NCBI RefSeq assembly: GCF_009646095.1
Contig: NZ_CP045725.1
Coordinates: 1,984,001 to 2,048,000 of the forward strand
DNA length: 64,000 nucleotides
Source: Raineyella fluvialis
GTDB taxonomy: Bacteria; Actinomycetota; Actinomycetes; Propionibacteriales; Propionibacteriaceae
Reading direction: 5' to 3'
Part shown: positions 57,007-64,000 of the stretch, in pieces
How positions within the stretch are numbered: position 1 is the first letter of the stretch
Layout: each line of letters opens with the position of its first letter
The notes under the pieces: generated by a model
What the model was told of the DNA's origin: nothing
The model's database searches: none
What the model saw: only the letters and a program-made list of their open reading frames with translations
Translations under genes and position numbers: made by a program

Positions 57007-58080
57007 ATGCAGCTGCGCGAGGATGCCCGCTGGTCACTTGTCGTTCCGACGTCCATGGGGGTGAGGATCACGCCCGTGGACCGCCAGCCCGTCCACACCT
57101 CCGACCGTTTCGTGATGCAGGTCACCAGTGCCGAGACCAACGTCGCGAGTGTCGTCTCCTACCTGGGCCAACCGACCAAGGTGCTCACCGCCTTCGTCGA
57201 GGGCTCACCCATCTCGGCGATGATCAAGTCCGATCTGCGGGCGCGGTTCATGGAGTTCGAGGGCCCGGACCTGCCGCAGGGCGACGCCTGGGGCCTGCGC
57301 CACCAGTTCAACATCGCCGACGGGGGCTTCGGTGGCCGTGGTCCACGGGTCTGGAACGACCGGGCCGGCGAGGTCGGGCGAGAGCTGAGCGCCGACCAGT
57401 TCGATCTGGACCGGATCTTCGGCGTGGAGGGTGTGAAGATCCTGCACCTGTCCGGCCTCGTCGCCGCGCTCTCCCCGAAGACCTCGCGGTTCTGCGTGGA
57501 GCTGGCCAGGGCTGCGAAGAAGCACGGCACCGTGGTGGCGATGGACCTCAACTACCGCGCGTCCTTCTGGAAGGGGCGGGAGGAGGAGCTGTCGAAGGCC
57601 TTCCACGAGATCGCCGAGGTCTGCGACATCCTGTACGGCAATGAGGAGGATTTCCAGCTCTGCCTGGGCATCGAGGGCCCCGAGGCCGGTGGCACGTCGA
57701 TCGAGGAGAAGATCGAGGACTTCAAGGCCATGATCGGCCGCATCCAGGAGGCGTTCCCGCAGGCGACGTACGTCGGCACGTCGCTGCGTGAGGTCGTCTC
57801 GGCGAACCACCACAAGTGGGGCATGGTGCTGTGGGGGGAGGGCGAGTTCGTCGTCTGCCCGCTGCGCGACATCGACGTCTTCGACCGGATCGGCGGTGGC
57901 GACGGCTCGGTCGGCGGGGTCCTCTACGGGATCCTCAAGGGCTGGCCGGTCGAGAAGTGCGCGCAGTTCGGCTGGGCCACCGGCGCGCTGGCCGCGACCT
58001 CGACGCTGGACTTCGCCGCGCCCGCCGACGAGGAGCAGGTCTGGTCGATCTGGGAGGGCAACGCCCGGGTCAAGCGCTGA
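57007..58080 (+). CDS. PfkB-family carbohydrate kinase (KdgK-like)
   Basis: Ribokinase-superfamily sugar kinase of 357 residues. Seen: AETNVASVVSYLGQPTKVLTAF, HLSGLVAALSP, VAMDLNYRASFW, ILYGNEEDF and the anion-hole/catalytic motif DRIGGGDGSVGGVLYGI with the catalytic Asp. The segment order is that of 2-keto-3-deoxygluconate kinases. The normal Ser/Ala after GGGD is Gly here. ATG 57007 has AAAGG upstream. No KDG pathway genes adjoin, so the substrate is open. Confidence 0.82.
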   Translation: MQLREDARWSLVVPTSMGVRITPVDRQPVHTSDRFVMQVTSAETNVASVVSYLGQPTKVLTAFVEGSPISAMIKSDLRARFMEFEGPDLPQGDAWGLRHQFNIADGGFGGRGPRVWNDRAGEVGRELSADQFDLDRIFGVEGVKILHLSGLVAALSPKTSRFCVELARAAKKHGTVVAMDLNYRASFWKGREEELSKAFHEIAEVCDILYGNEEDFQLCLGIEGPEAGGTSIEEKIEDFKAMIGRIQEAFPQATYVGTSLREVVSANHHKWGMVLWGEGEFVVCPLRDIDVFDRIGGGDGSVGGVLYGILKGWPVEKCAQFGWATGALAATSTLDFAAPADEEQVWSIWEGNARVKR

Positions 58081-58185
58081 GCCGGCTGCCCGTTGGTGGT
58101 CGCCGAGGGCCCGCGAGTGGTCGCTGAGGGCCCGCCTGTGGCTCGGCTGGGTGATCGTCGGCCCTGATCGGTAGGCTGGGGGGTG

Positions 58186-59442
58186 ATGCAGCCGCAGTCT
58201 GTCCTGGTCGTGGGGTCCGGTGGCCGGGAACATGCCCTCGCCCTCGCCATCAGCCGTGACCCCGCCGTCTCCCGGGTCCATGTCGCACCAGGCAATCCGG
58301 GGACGTCCGGGTTCGCCACCAATCACCCGGTCGACCAGAACGATCCCGCGGCCGTCGCGGCCCTCGCCACGTCCCTCGGCGTCGACCTGGTGGTCGTCGG
58401 TCCCGAGGCCCCGCTCGTCGCGGGGGTGGCGGATGCCGTCCGCGAGGCCGGCATCCCCTGCTTCGGGCCGTCGAAGGCGGCGGCCCGCCTCGAGGGATCC
58501 AAGGCCTTCGCCAAGGAGGTGATGGCGGCCGCGCACGTGCCGACCGCCGCGGCCCGCGTGTGCAGCACTGAGGAGGAGGCCGCCGCCGCCCTGGACGAGT
58601 TCGGGCCGCCGTACGTGGTCAAGGATGACGGACTGGCTGCCGGCAAGGGTGTCGTCGTGACGTCCGACCGTGCCGAGGCGCTCGCCCACGCCGTCGCCTG
58701 CGGGAACGTCGTCATCGAGGAGTACCTCGACGGGCCGGAGGTGAGCCTCTTCGCGATCTGCGACGGCAGCAACGTGCTGCCGTTCGACCCGGCTCAGGAC
58801 TTCAAGCGGGTCGGAGACGATGACCGCGGACCCAACACCGGCGGGATGGGTGCGTACACGCCACTGCCGTGGGCCCCGCACGACATCAAGCAGCAGGTGG
58901 TCGACGCCGTCATCCAGCCGACCGTCGACGAGATGGCGCGCCGCGGCACGCCGTTCGTCGGCCTGCTGTACGCCGGCCTCGCCCTCACCTCGAAGGGCCT
59001 GCGGGTCGTCGAGTTCAACGTACGTTTCGGGGACCCCGAGACGCAGCCGCTCCTGGCCCGCCTGACGTCCCCGCTCGGCCAGGTGCTGTACGCCGCGGCG
59101 ACCGGTGCGCTGGACCCCGAGGTGCCGCTGCAGTTCGGCTCCGGGTTCGCCGTCGGCGTGGTGCTCGCCGCGGCCGGCTACCCGGCCTCCCCCCGGAAGG
59201 GGGACGTGATCGTCGGCGTCACCCCTGACACCAAGGGCGTCATCCAGGCGGGCACCACCCTCGACGTCGCCGGCCGACTCGTCTCGGCGGGCGGCCGGGT
59301 CCTCACCGTCGTCGGCACCGGCGACTCGCTCGCCGAGGCCCGCGCCCGTGCCTACCACCGGATGGAGGACGTCCACCTGCCCGGTGGCTTCTTCCGTACC
59401 GACATCGCGCTGCGGGCGGCCCGCGGCGATGTCACCTACTGA
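58186..59442 (+). CDS. purD: Phosphoribosylamine--glycine ligase
   Basis: ATP-grasp enzyme making glycinamide ribonucleotide, second step of purine synthesis. The 418-residue protein has [60 protein letters not shown] and [18 protein letters not shown] 58183 immediately before the ATG is an alternative start. It begins a purD-purB-purC run. Confidence 0.95.
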   Translation: MQPQSVLVVGSGGREHALALAISRDPAVSRVHVAPGNPGTSGFATNHPVDQNDPAAVAALATSLGVDLVVVGPEAPLVAGVADAVREAGIPCFGPSKAAARLEGSKAFAKEVMAAAHVPTAAARVCSTEEEAAAALDEFGPPYVVKDDGLAAGKGVVVTSDRAEALAHAVACGNVVIEEYLDGPEVSLFAICDGSNVLPFDPAQDFKRVGDDDRGPNTGGMGAYTPLPWAPHDIKQQVVDAVIQPTVDEMARRGTPFVGLLYAGLALTSKGLRVVEFNVRFGDPETQPLLARLTSPLGQVLYAAATGALDPEVPLQFGSGFAVGVVLAAAGYPASPRKGDVIVGVTPDTKGVIQAGTTLDVAGRLVSAGGRVLTVVGTGDSLAEARARAYHRMEDVHLPGGFFRTDIALRAARGDVTY

Positions 59443-59457
59443 ACCGAAAGGACCACC

Positions 59458-60891
59458 GTGACCGTCCCCAACGTCCTGGCCACCCGTTACGCGAGCGAGC
59501 AGATGCGCCGCATCTGGTCGCCGGAGAACAAGATCATCGCCGAGCGCCGGCTGTGGATCACCGTCCTGGAGGCCCAGCGTGATCTCGGGGTGGACTTCGG
59601 GGGCGACGATCCGGACACGGTGATCGAGGCCTATCGGGGCGTCGTCGACAGGGTCGACCTCGACTCGATCAACGCTCGGGAGAAGGTCACCCGTCACGAC
59701 GTCAAGGCGCGGATCGAGGAGTTCTGTGCCCTCGCCGGCTACGAGCACATCCACAAGGGGATGACCTCGCGCGACCTGACCGAGAACGTGGAGCAGTGGC
59801 AGACGCGTCAGTCGCTCGAGGTGATCCGCGACCGCGTCGTGGCCGCTCTGGCCCAGCTCGGCCGCCTCGCCGCCCAGTACACCGACCAACCCGTCGCCGG
59901 ACGCTCGCACAACGTGGCGGCGCAGATCACCACCCTGGGCAAGCGCTTCGCCACCGGCGCCGACGAACTGCTGGTGGCGTACGAGCGGATCGAGGAGGTC
60001 CTCGGCCACTTCCCGCTGCGCGGCATCAAGGGCCCGGTGGGTACCAGCCAGGACATGCTCGACCTGCTCGACGGTGACGACGCGAAGCTGGAGGAGTTGG
60101 AGCGGCGCGTCGCCGAGGGGCTGGGCTTCGGCCGGGTGCTCACCTCGACCGGCCAGGTCTACCCGCGATCGCTGGACTTCGACGTCGTGTCGGCCCTGGT
60201 GCAGGTCGCCGCCGGGCCGTCGGACGTGGCTACGGCGATCCGGCTGATGGCGGGCAATGAACTCGTCACCGAGGGCTTCAAGCCGGGCCAGGTCGGGTCC
60301 TCCGCGATGCCGCACAAGATGAACACCCGTTCCTGCGAGCGGGTCAACGGCATGTCGGTGATCCTCAAGGGCTACCTGACGATGATCGCCGATGTCGCCG
60401 GCAACCAGTGGAACGAGGGCGACGTCTCCTGCTCCGTGGTCCGCCGGGTCGTGCTGCCGGATGCCTTCTACTGCCTCGACGGACTGTTCGAGACCTTCCT
60501 CACCGTGCTGCAGGACTTCGGTGCCTTTCCCGCGGTGATCGAGGCCGAACTGCAGCGCTACCTGCCCTTCCTCACCACGACGAAGGTGCTGATGGCCGCC
60601 GTCCGCAAGGGTGTGGGTCGTGAGCACGCGCATGAGGCGATCAAGGAGAACGCCGTCGCCGTCGCCCTGGAGATGCGCGAGACCGGTCGCAAGGACAACG
60701 ACCTCTTCGATCGGCTCGCGGCGGATCCTCGCCTCGGGCTCGGCCGCGAGGAGATCGCCGGGCTGGCCACCGACCCCCTGGAGCTGACCGGCACCGCCCG
60801 TCGGCAGGTCGAGCGGATCGGCCAGCAGATCCAGCAGATCATCGACGCTCACCCGGAGGCAGGGGCGTACGTCCCGGGCGCTGTTCTCTGA
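59458..60891 (+). CDS. purB: Adenylosuccinate lyase
   Basis: Fumarase-superfamily lyase acting twice in purine synthesis (on SAICAR and on adenylosuccinate). The 477-residue length and the signature GSSAMPHKMN (280-289) fit, along with KGMTSRDLTENVEQWQ and VAGRSHNVAAQITTLGKRFA containing the catalytic His. GTG 59458 follows AAAGGA and lies 15 bp after purD. Confidence 0.96.
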   Translation: MTVPNVLATRYASEQMRRIWSPENKIIAERRLWITVLEAQRDLGVDFGGDDPDTVIEAYRGVVDRVDLDSINAREKVTRHDVKARIEEFCALAGYEHIHKGMTSRDLTENVEQWQTRQSLEVIRDRVVAALAQLGRLAAQYTDQPVAGRSHNVAAQITTLGKRFATGADELLVAYERIEEVLGHFPLRGIKGPVGTSQDMLDLLDGDDAKLEELERRVAEGLGFGRVLTSTGQVYPRSLDFDVVSALVQVAAGPSDVATAIRLMAGNELVTEGFKPGQVGSSAMPHKMNTRSCERVNGMSVILKGYLTMIADVAGNQWNEGDVSCSVVRRVVLPDAFYCLDGLFETFLTVLQDFGAFPAVIEAELQRYLPFLTTTKVLMAAVRKGVGREHAHEAIKENAVAVALEMRETGRKDNDLFDRLAADPRLGLGREEIAGLATDPLELTGTARRQVERIGQQIQQIIDAHPEAGAYVPGAVL

Positions 60892-60937
60892 GGGTGTTCC
60901 CGTTCCGGCGGCGTGGCCCGTGGGGCGGCCGGAGTCG

Positions 60938-60988
60938 GTGATCGAGAATTACGTCATAGGGCTGCCCTATGACGTAATTCTTGATCAC
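60938..60988. promoter_or_regulatory. 51-bp palindrome with CATAGG core, copy 3 (before purC)
   Basis: Arms of 25 bp (60938-60962 and 60964-60988) pair with a single mismatch around the central T at 60963. The core CATAGG-GCTGC-CCTATG (60955-60971) equals the dyads beside the LysR gene at 29727. It is AT-rich in a GC-rich setting, 126 bp before the purC start. An operator or a transcript hairpin are both possible; no U-tract follows. Confidence 0.65.
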
Positions 60989-60992
60989 TGCC

Positions 60993-61062
60993 CGGGCCTG
61001 CCCGGCCCTGCCCCGCCCCGCCCTGCCCGGCCCTGCCCTGCCCGGCCCTGCCCTGCCGCGTT
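60993..61062. repeat. C-rich short tandem repeat
   Basis: About 70 bp of imperfect five-base units of the CCCTG/CCCGG/CCCCG type between the palindrome and the purC start. Its length could vary by slippage. Confidence 0.75.
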
Positions 61063-61114
61063 CGCCGTGGCCGACGGGGACATGGTCATCAGGGCGCAGT
61101 GGCAGGATGACCCT

Positions 61115-61984
61115 GTGAGCCAATACGCGGAGCTGGGACTGCCACTGATCCACGCGGGCAAGGTGCGCGAGCTGTATGCGCTGCCCGAGGCGGACCGGAT
61201 GCTGATGGTCGCCACGGACAACATCTCGGCCTTCGACTGGGTGTTGCCATCGACGATCCCCGACAAGGGGTCCATCCTCACCCAGATGTCGCTGTGGTGG
61301 TTCGACCAGCTGCGCGACCTCGTGCCCAACCACGTCATCTCGACTGACGTGCCCGCTGCGGTCGATCGGCGCGGTCTGGTGGTGGAGAAGCTCACGATGA
61401 TCCCCGTGGAGTGCGTCGCCCGCGGCTACCTCACCGGATCCGGCTGGGCGGAGTACCAGCAGTCGCGCACGGTCTGCGGCATTCCGCTGCCCGAGGGACT
61501 GGTCGACGGCTCCCGCCTGGAGGAGCCGATCTTCACCCCCGCCACCAAGGCCGAGCTGGGCGAGCACGACGAGAACGTCGACTTCGAGACCATGGTCGGC
61601 ACCGTCGGGCGGGAGACCGGCGAGGCCATCCGCGACCTGACTCTGCGGATCTACCGGGCCGCCGAAGAGATCGCCCGTACCCGCGGCATCATCCTCGCGG
61701 ATACCAAGTTCGAGTTCGGCGTCCGGCCCGACGGCACCATCGTGCTGGCCGACGAGGTTCTCACGCCCGATTCCTCCCGCTTCTGGGATGCCACCACCTG
61801 GCAGCCGGGCGGCAGGCTCGACTCGTACGACAAGCAGTACGTCCGCAACTGGCTCGTGCAGGAGTCCGGCTGGGACCGCGCCTCCGGGGAGGCGCCGCCG
61901 CAGTTGCCGGCCTCGGTCATCGCACAGACCCGGGAGCGCTACCTCACCGCGTACGAGCAGCTGACCGGGATGGCCTGGGACTGA
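61115..61984 (+). CDS. purC: SAICAR synthase
   Basis: Phosphoribosylaminoimidazole-succinocarboxamide synthase, joining CAIR and aspartate. The 289-residue protein has GKVRELYAL, ATDNISAFDWVLPSTIPDKG, VECVARGYLTGSGWAEYQ, DTKFEFGV and DEVLTPDSSRFW. GTG 61115 (SQYAELGLPLIHAGKVRELY) was chosen for AGGA 8 bp upstream; ATG 61082 would add 11 residues. Confidence 0.95.
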   Translation: MSQYAELGLPLIHAGKVRELYALPEADRMLMVATDNISAFDWVLPSTIPDKGSILTQMSLWWFDQLRDLVPNHVISTDVPAAVDRRGLVVEKLTMIPVECVARGYLTGSGWAEYQQSRTVCGIPLPEGLVDGSRLEEPIFTPATKAELGEHDENVDFETMVGTVGRETGEAIRDLTLRIYRAAEEIARTRGIILADTKFEFGVRPDGTIVLADEVLTPDSSRFWDATTWQPGGRLDSYDKQYVRNWLVQESGWDRASGEAPPQLPASVIAQTRERYLTAYEQLTGMAWD

Positions 61985-62012
61985 CTTCGCTTCGGCATCC
62001 GGAACCCGGCAA

Positions 62013-62040
62013 GCTTTTATACGGATAGCTCGTGCATAAT
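62013..62040 (+). promoter_or_regulatory. Possible promoter of the radical SAM gene
   Basis: An AT-rich patch with a good -10 hexamer CATAAT (62035-62040) and a poor -35 (GCTTTT, 62013-62018), 21 bp before ATG 62061. Suggests the radical SAM gene has its own promoter inside the pur cluster. Confidence 0.35.
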
Positions 62041-62060
62041 GAGGGCCGAATGGAGGCCCC

Positions 62061-63245
62061 ATGACTCTCACCGGCACCCCCGCCCCCCGTCGGGTCGTAC
62101 GCACGCAGCACCAGGACATCGATGACAAGCCCTTCATCGTCATCTGGGAGGTGACCCGGGCCTGCCAGTTGGTCTGCAAGCACTGTCGCGCCGATGCCCA
62201 GACCCGCGCCGATCCCCGCCAGCTGAGCACGGCCCAGGGCAAGGCCCTGCTGGACGACATCGCCCGGTGGGACACGCCTCGTCCGCTGGTGGTGCTGACC
62301 GGCGGCGACCCGTTCGAACGGGCCGACCTGGCCGAGCTCGTCGCCCATGGCACCGCCGCCGGCCTCTCGGTGGCCCTGTCGCCCTCCGTCACCCCGAAGT
62401 TCACCGCCGATCGGCTGGCCGAGTTGCACGAGGCCGGAGCCAAGGCGGTGTCGCTGTCGCTCGACGGCGCCCGGCCGGAGACCCATGACGCGTTCCGGGG
62501 CTTCGAGGGAACGTACGCGGCCACCCGCCGTGCGGCCGTGATGGTGCGCGAGCAGGGGCTGCGGCTACAGGTGAACACCACGGTGACCCGCGACAACGTC
62601 GGCGAGCTGCCCCGGCTGCTCGGTGACGTGCTCGAGATGGGCGTCGGGTTGTGGAGCGTGTTCTTCCTCGTCCCCACCGGCCGGGGCGAGGACCTCCACG
62701 CCCTCGGCGCCGAGGCGACCGAGGACGTCCTGCACTGGCTGGCGGAGGTCTCCTCCCTGGTGGCCATCAAGACCACGGAGGCGCCGCACTACCGTCGCGT
62801 CGTCCTCCAGCGGGCCGCTGCCCGGGCCCGGAACCTCCCCCTGCCGACCACCGGGCCGCTCTACGAGCAGCTGATCGCCGGGACCGTCGAGGTGCTGGGC
62901 CACGAGATCGTGCCCACCCGCGTCCCCCGGCCGCCGATCGACGTCAACGCCGGGCGCGGCTTCGTCTTCGTCGACCACACCGGCGACGTCTACCCGTCGG
63001 GCTTCCTGCCGTTCCACTGCGGTTCGGTCAAGGAGGCCGGCCTGCGGGTCATCTACCGCGATTCGCCCATCCTCCGCTCGCTGCGGCAGCCGGAGAGCTT
63101 CGGCGGGGCCTGCGGAGTGTGCGAGTTCCGGGAGGTGTGCGGCGGTTCTCGTTCCCGGGCCTACGCCGTCACGGGTGACCTGCTGGGCGCGGACCCGGCC
63201 TGCGTGTGGCAGCCGGGCGAACTGAGCGGCCGAACGGGGGAGTGA
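62061..63245 (+). CDS. Radical SAM/SPASM protein (TIGR04053-like)
   Basis: A 394-residue radical SAM enzyme. The SAM-cluster motif CxxxCxxC is EVTRACQLVCKHCRADA, followed by LVVLTGGDPFERADL, ALSPSVTPKF, LSLDGARPETHD and LQVNTTVTRDN. The C-terminal SPASM-like Cys set is CGVCEFREVCGGSRSRAYAVTGD. The pattern matches the TIGR04053 group, related to heme-modifying AhbD/NirJ proteins; its reaction is not established. It sits between purC and purS, on the same strand but without overlap. Confidence 0.83.
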   Translation: MTLTGTPAPRRVVRTQHQDIDDKPFIVIWEVTRACQLVCKHCRADAQTRADPRQLSTAQGKALLDDIARWDTPRPLVVLTGGDPFERADLAELVAHGTAAGLSVALSPSVTPKFTADRLAELHEAGAKAVSLSLDGARPETHDAFRGFEGTYAATRRAAVMVREQGLRLQVNTTVTRDNVGELPRLLGDVLEMGVGLWSVFFLVPTGRGEDLHALGAEATEDVLHWLAEVSSLVAIKTTEAPHYRRVVLQRAAARARNLPLPTTGPLYEQLIAGTVEVLGHEIVPTRVPRPPIDVNAGRGFVFVDHTGDVYPSGFLPFHCGSVKEAGLRVIYRDSPILRSLRQPESFGGACGVCEFREVCGGSRSRAYAVTGDLLGADPACVWQPGELSGRTGE

Positions 63246-63365
63246 GACGCGGGGCAGTGAGGTGCGAGGAAGTGAGCGGCCGTGCAGGGCGAGGCGGCGC
63301 GCGGGGCGCGGGGGCGCTGCGGGACCGGCGGCGTCCTCCAGTCCCGACACGCTAGGATCAGCGCC

Positions 63366-63608
63366 ATGGCCCGTGTAATTGTGGACGTCATGCCCAAGCC
63401 CGAGATCCTTGACCCCCAGGGCAAGGCTGTGACCGGCGCCCTCGGCCGCCTCGGCTTCCCCGGCCTGTCCGTACGCCAGGGTAAGCGCTTCGAGATCGAG
63501 GTCGACGGGGACGTGACCGAGGATCGGCTGGCGGAGGTGCGGGAAGCCGCGGAGCGGCTGCTGGCCAACACCGTGATCGAGAACTTCGACGTCCGGGTGG
63601 AAGAGTGA
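63366..63608 (+). CDS. purS: FGAM synthase subunit PurS
   Basis: Small (80-residue) subunit linking PurL and PurQ in formylglycinamidine ribonucleotide synthetase. [30 protein letters not shown] and [16 protein letters not shown] are family hallmarks. ATG 63366. Overlaps purQ by GTGA. Confidence 0.95.
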   Translation: MARVIVDVMPKPEILDPQGKAVTGALGRLGFPGLSVRQGKRFEIEVDGDVTEDRLAEVREAAERLLANTVIENFDVRVEE

Positions 63609-64000
63609 CCACCAGGATCGGTGTCGTCACCTTCCCGGGCACGCTGGACGACTCGGACGCGGCGCGCGCGGTGCGACTCACCGGCTCCGAGCCCGTCGCC
63701 CTGTGGCACGGCAACGACACACTTGAGGGTGTCGACGCGGTCATCCTCCCGGGTGGATTCTCCTACGGGGATTACCTGCGCTGCGGGGCCATCGCGCGAT
63801 TCTCGCCGGTGATGGGGGAGCTCATCGCCGCGGCGAAGGACGGACTGCCGGTGCTTGGCATCTGCAACGGGTTCCAGGTGCTCGCCGAGGCCCACCTGCT
63901 GCCGGGCGCGCTGATGCGCAACGCCTCGCGGACCTTCGTCTGCCGCGATCAGAAGCTGCGCGTCGAGACGCGTGACACGGTGTGGTCGAACGCCTTCCAG
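63605..64000 (+). CDS. purQ: FGAM synthase glutaminase subunit PurQ, partial
   Basis: Class I glutamine amidotransferase supplying ammonia to PurL. The 132 codons in the window include [36 protein letters not shown] and the nucleophile Cys87 in [20 protein letters not shown]. The His/Glu of the triad lie beyond the right edge. GTG 63605 overlaps the purS stop. Confidence 0.95.
   Translation, partial: MTTRIGVVTFPGTLDDSDAARAVRLTGSEPVALWHGNDTLEGVDAVILPGGFSYGDYLRCGAIARFSPVMGELIAAAKDGLPVLGICNGFQVLAEAHLLPGALMRNASRTFVCRDQKLRVETRDTVWSNAFQ

Noticed and set aside
58095-58138. Two copies of a 21-bp repeat (GGTCGC-x-GAGGGCCCGC type) before purD
   Set aside because: Only two imperfect copies in a GC-rich spacer; no regulatory meaning can be argued.

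Overview
The window is one contiguous stretch of a very GC-rich (about 70 %) Actinomycetota chromosome. Evidence for this is the codon bias, many GTG starts, the fba-DUF3151-purA neighbourhood, a DUF5302 protein, two tiny PspC proteins, a class E sortase and an HspR-type repeat before clpB. A member of the Propionibacteriales is plausible, but I cannot name the species. I saw no rRNA, tRNA, CRISPR array, transposase or phage gene.

Layout. (1) 1-14.3 kb holds aromatic catabolism. A minus-strand operon (flavin hydroxylase, type I extradiol dioxygenase, meta-cleavage hydrolase) diverges from a TetR gene. A second minus-strand operon (aromatic-acid transporter, 4-hydroxybenzoate 3-monooxygenase, LigA, LigB, ACMSD-like amidohydrolase) diverges from a LysR gene. 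An isoprenylcysteine methyltransferase-like gene and a CMD-AAA fusion follow. (2) 14.3-25 kb is mixed: a large copper-radical (galactose-oxidase-like) protein, a VOC protein, 6-phosphofructokinase, an AlkB-like protein without its iron ligands, a condensation-fold protein, an alpha/beta hydrolase, a repeat-rich hydrophilic protein, SppA and a YjbR-like protein. (3) 25-40.6 kb is largely conserved: clpB, a CitE-like lyase with a LysR gene, PspC proteins, a spermidine-synthase-like protein, sortase E, pyrE, LemA, an SpoU-type methyltransferase, a GntR/UTRA regulator, fba and DUF3151. (4) 40.7-53.6 kb is a second catabolic block: a second 4-hydroxybenzoate hydroxylase and amidohydrolase, two IclR regulators, a three-component cytochrome P450 system, an MHS transporter, a Dabb protein, an FAD dehydrogenase and an SDR. 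It sits between DUF3151 and purA, which are usually close neighbours in actinobacteria. (5) 53.9-64 kb is the purine block: purA, nucleoside phosphorylase, dedA, PfkB kinase, purD, purB, purC, a radical SAM/SPASM protein, purS and purQ (cut by the window end).

How the genes fit together. The P450 system could O-demethylate a methoxybenzoate; the PobA homologues would make protocatechuate; LigAB would cleave the ring; and the ACMSD-like enzymes could decarboxylate the product to a muconate semialdehyde. The enzymes are read from sequence; the pathway order is inference.

Two cross-cutting observations matter most. First, eleven reading-frame breaks (in ten genes) are all repaired by adding one G or C to an existing run of four or five, so they are more likely consensus errors than true pseudogenes; extents given below are the repaired ones. 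Second, a palindrome CATAGG-N5-CCTATG occurs three times: on both sides of a LysR gene (29.7 and 30.6 kb) and, as the core of a 51-bp palindrome, upstream of purC.
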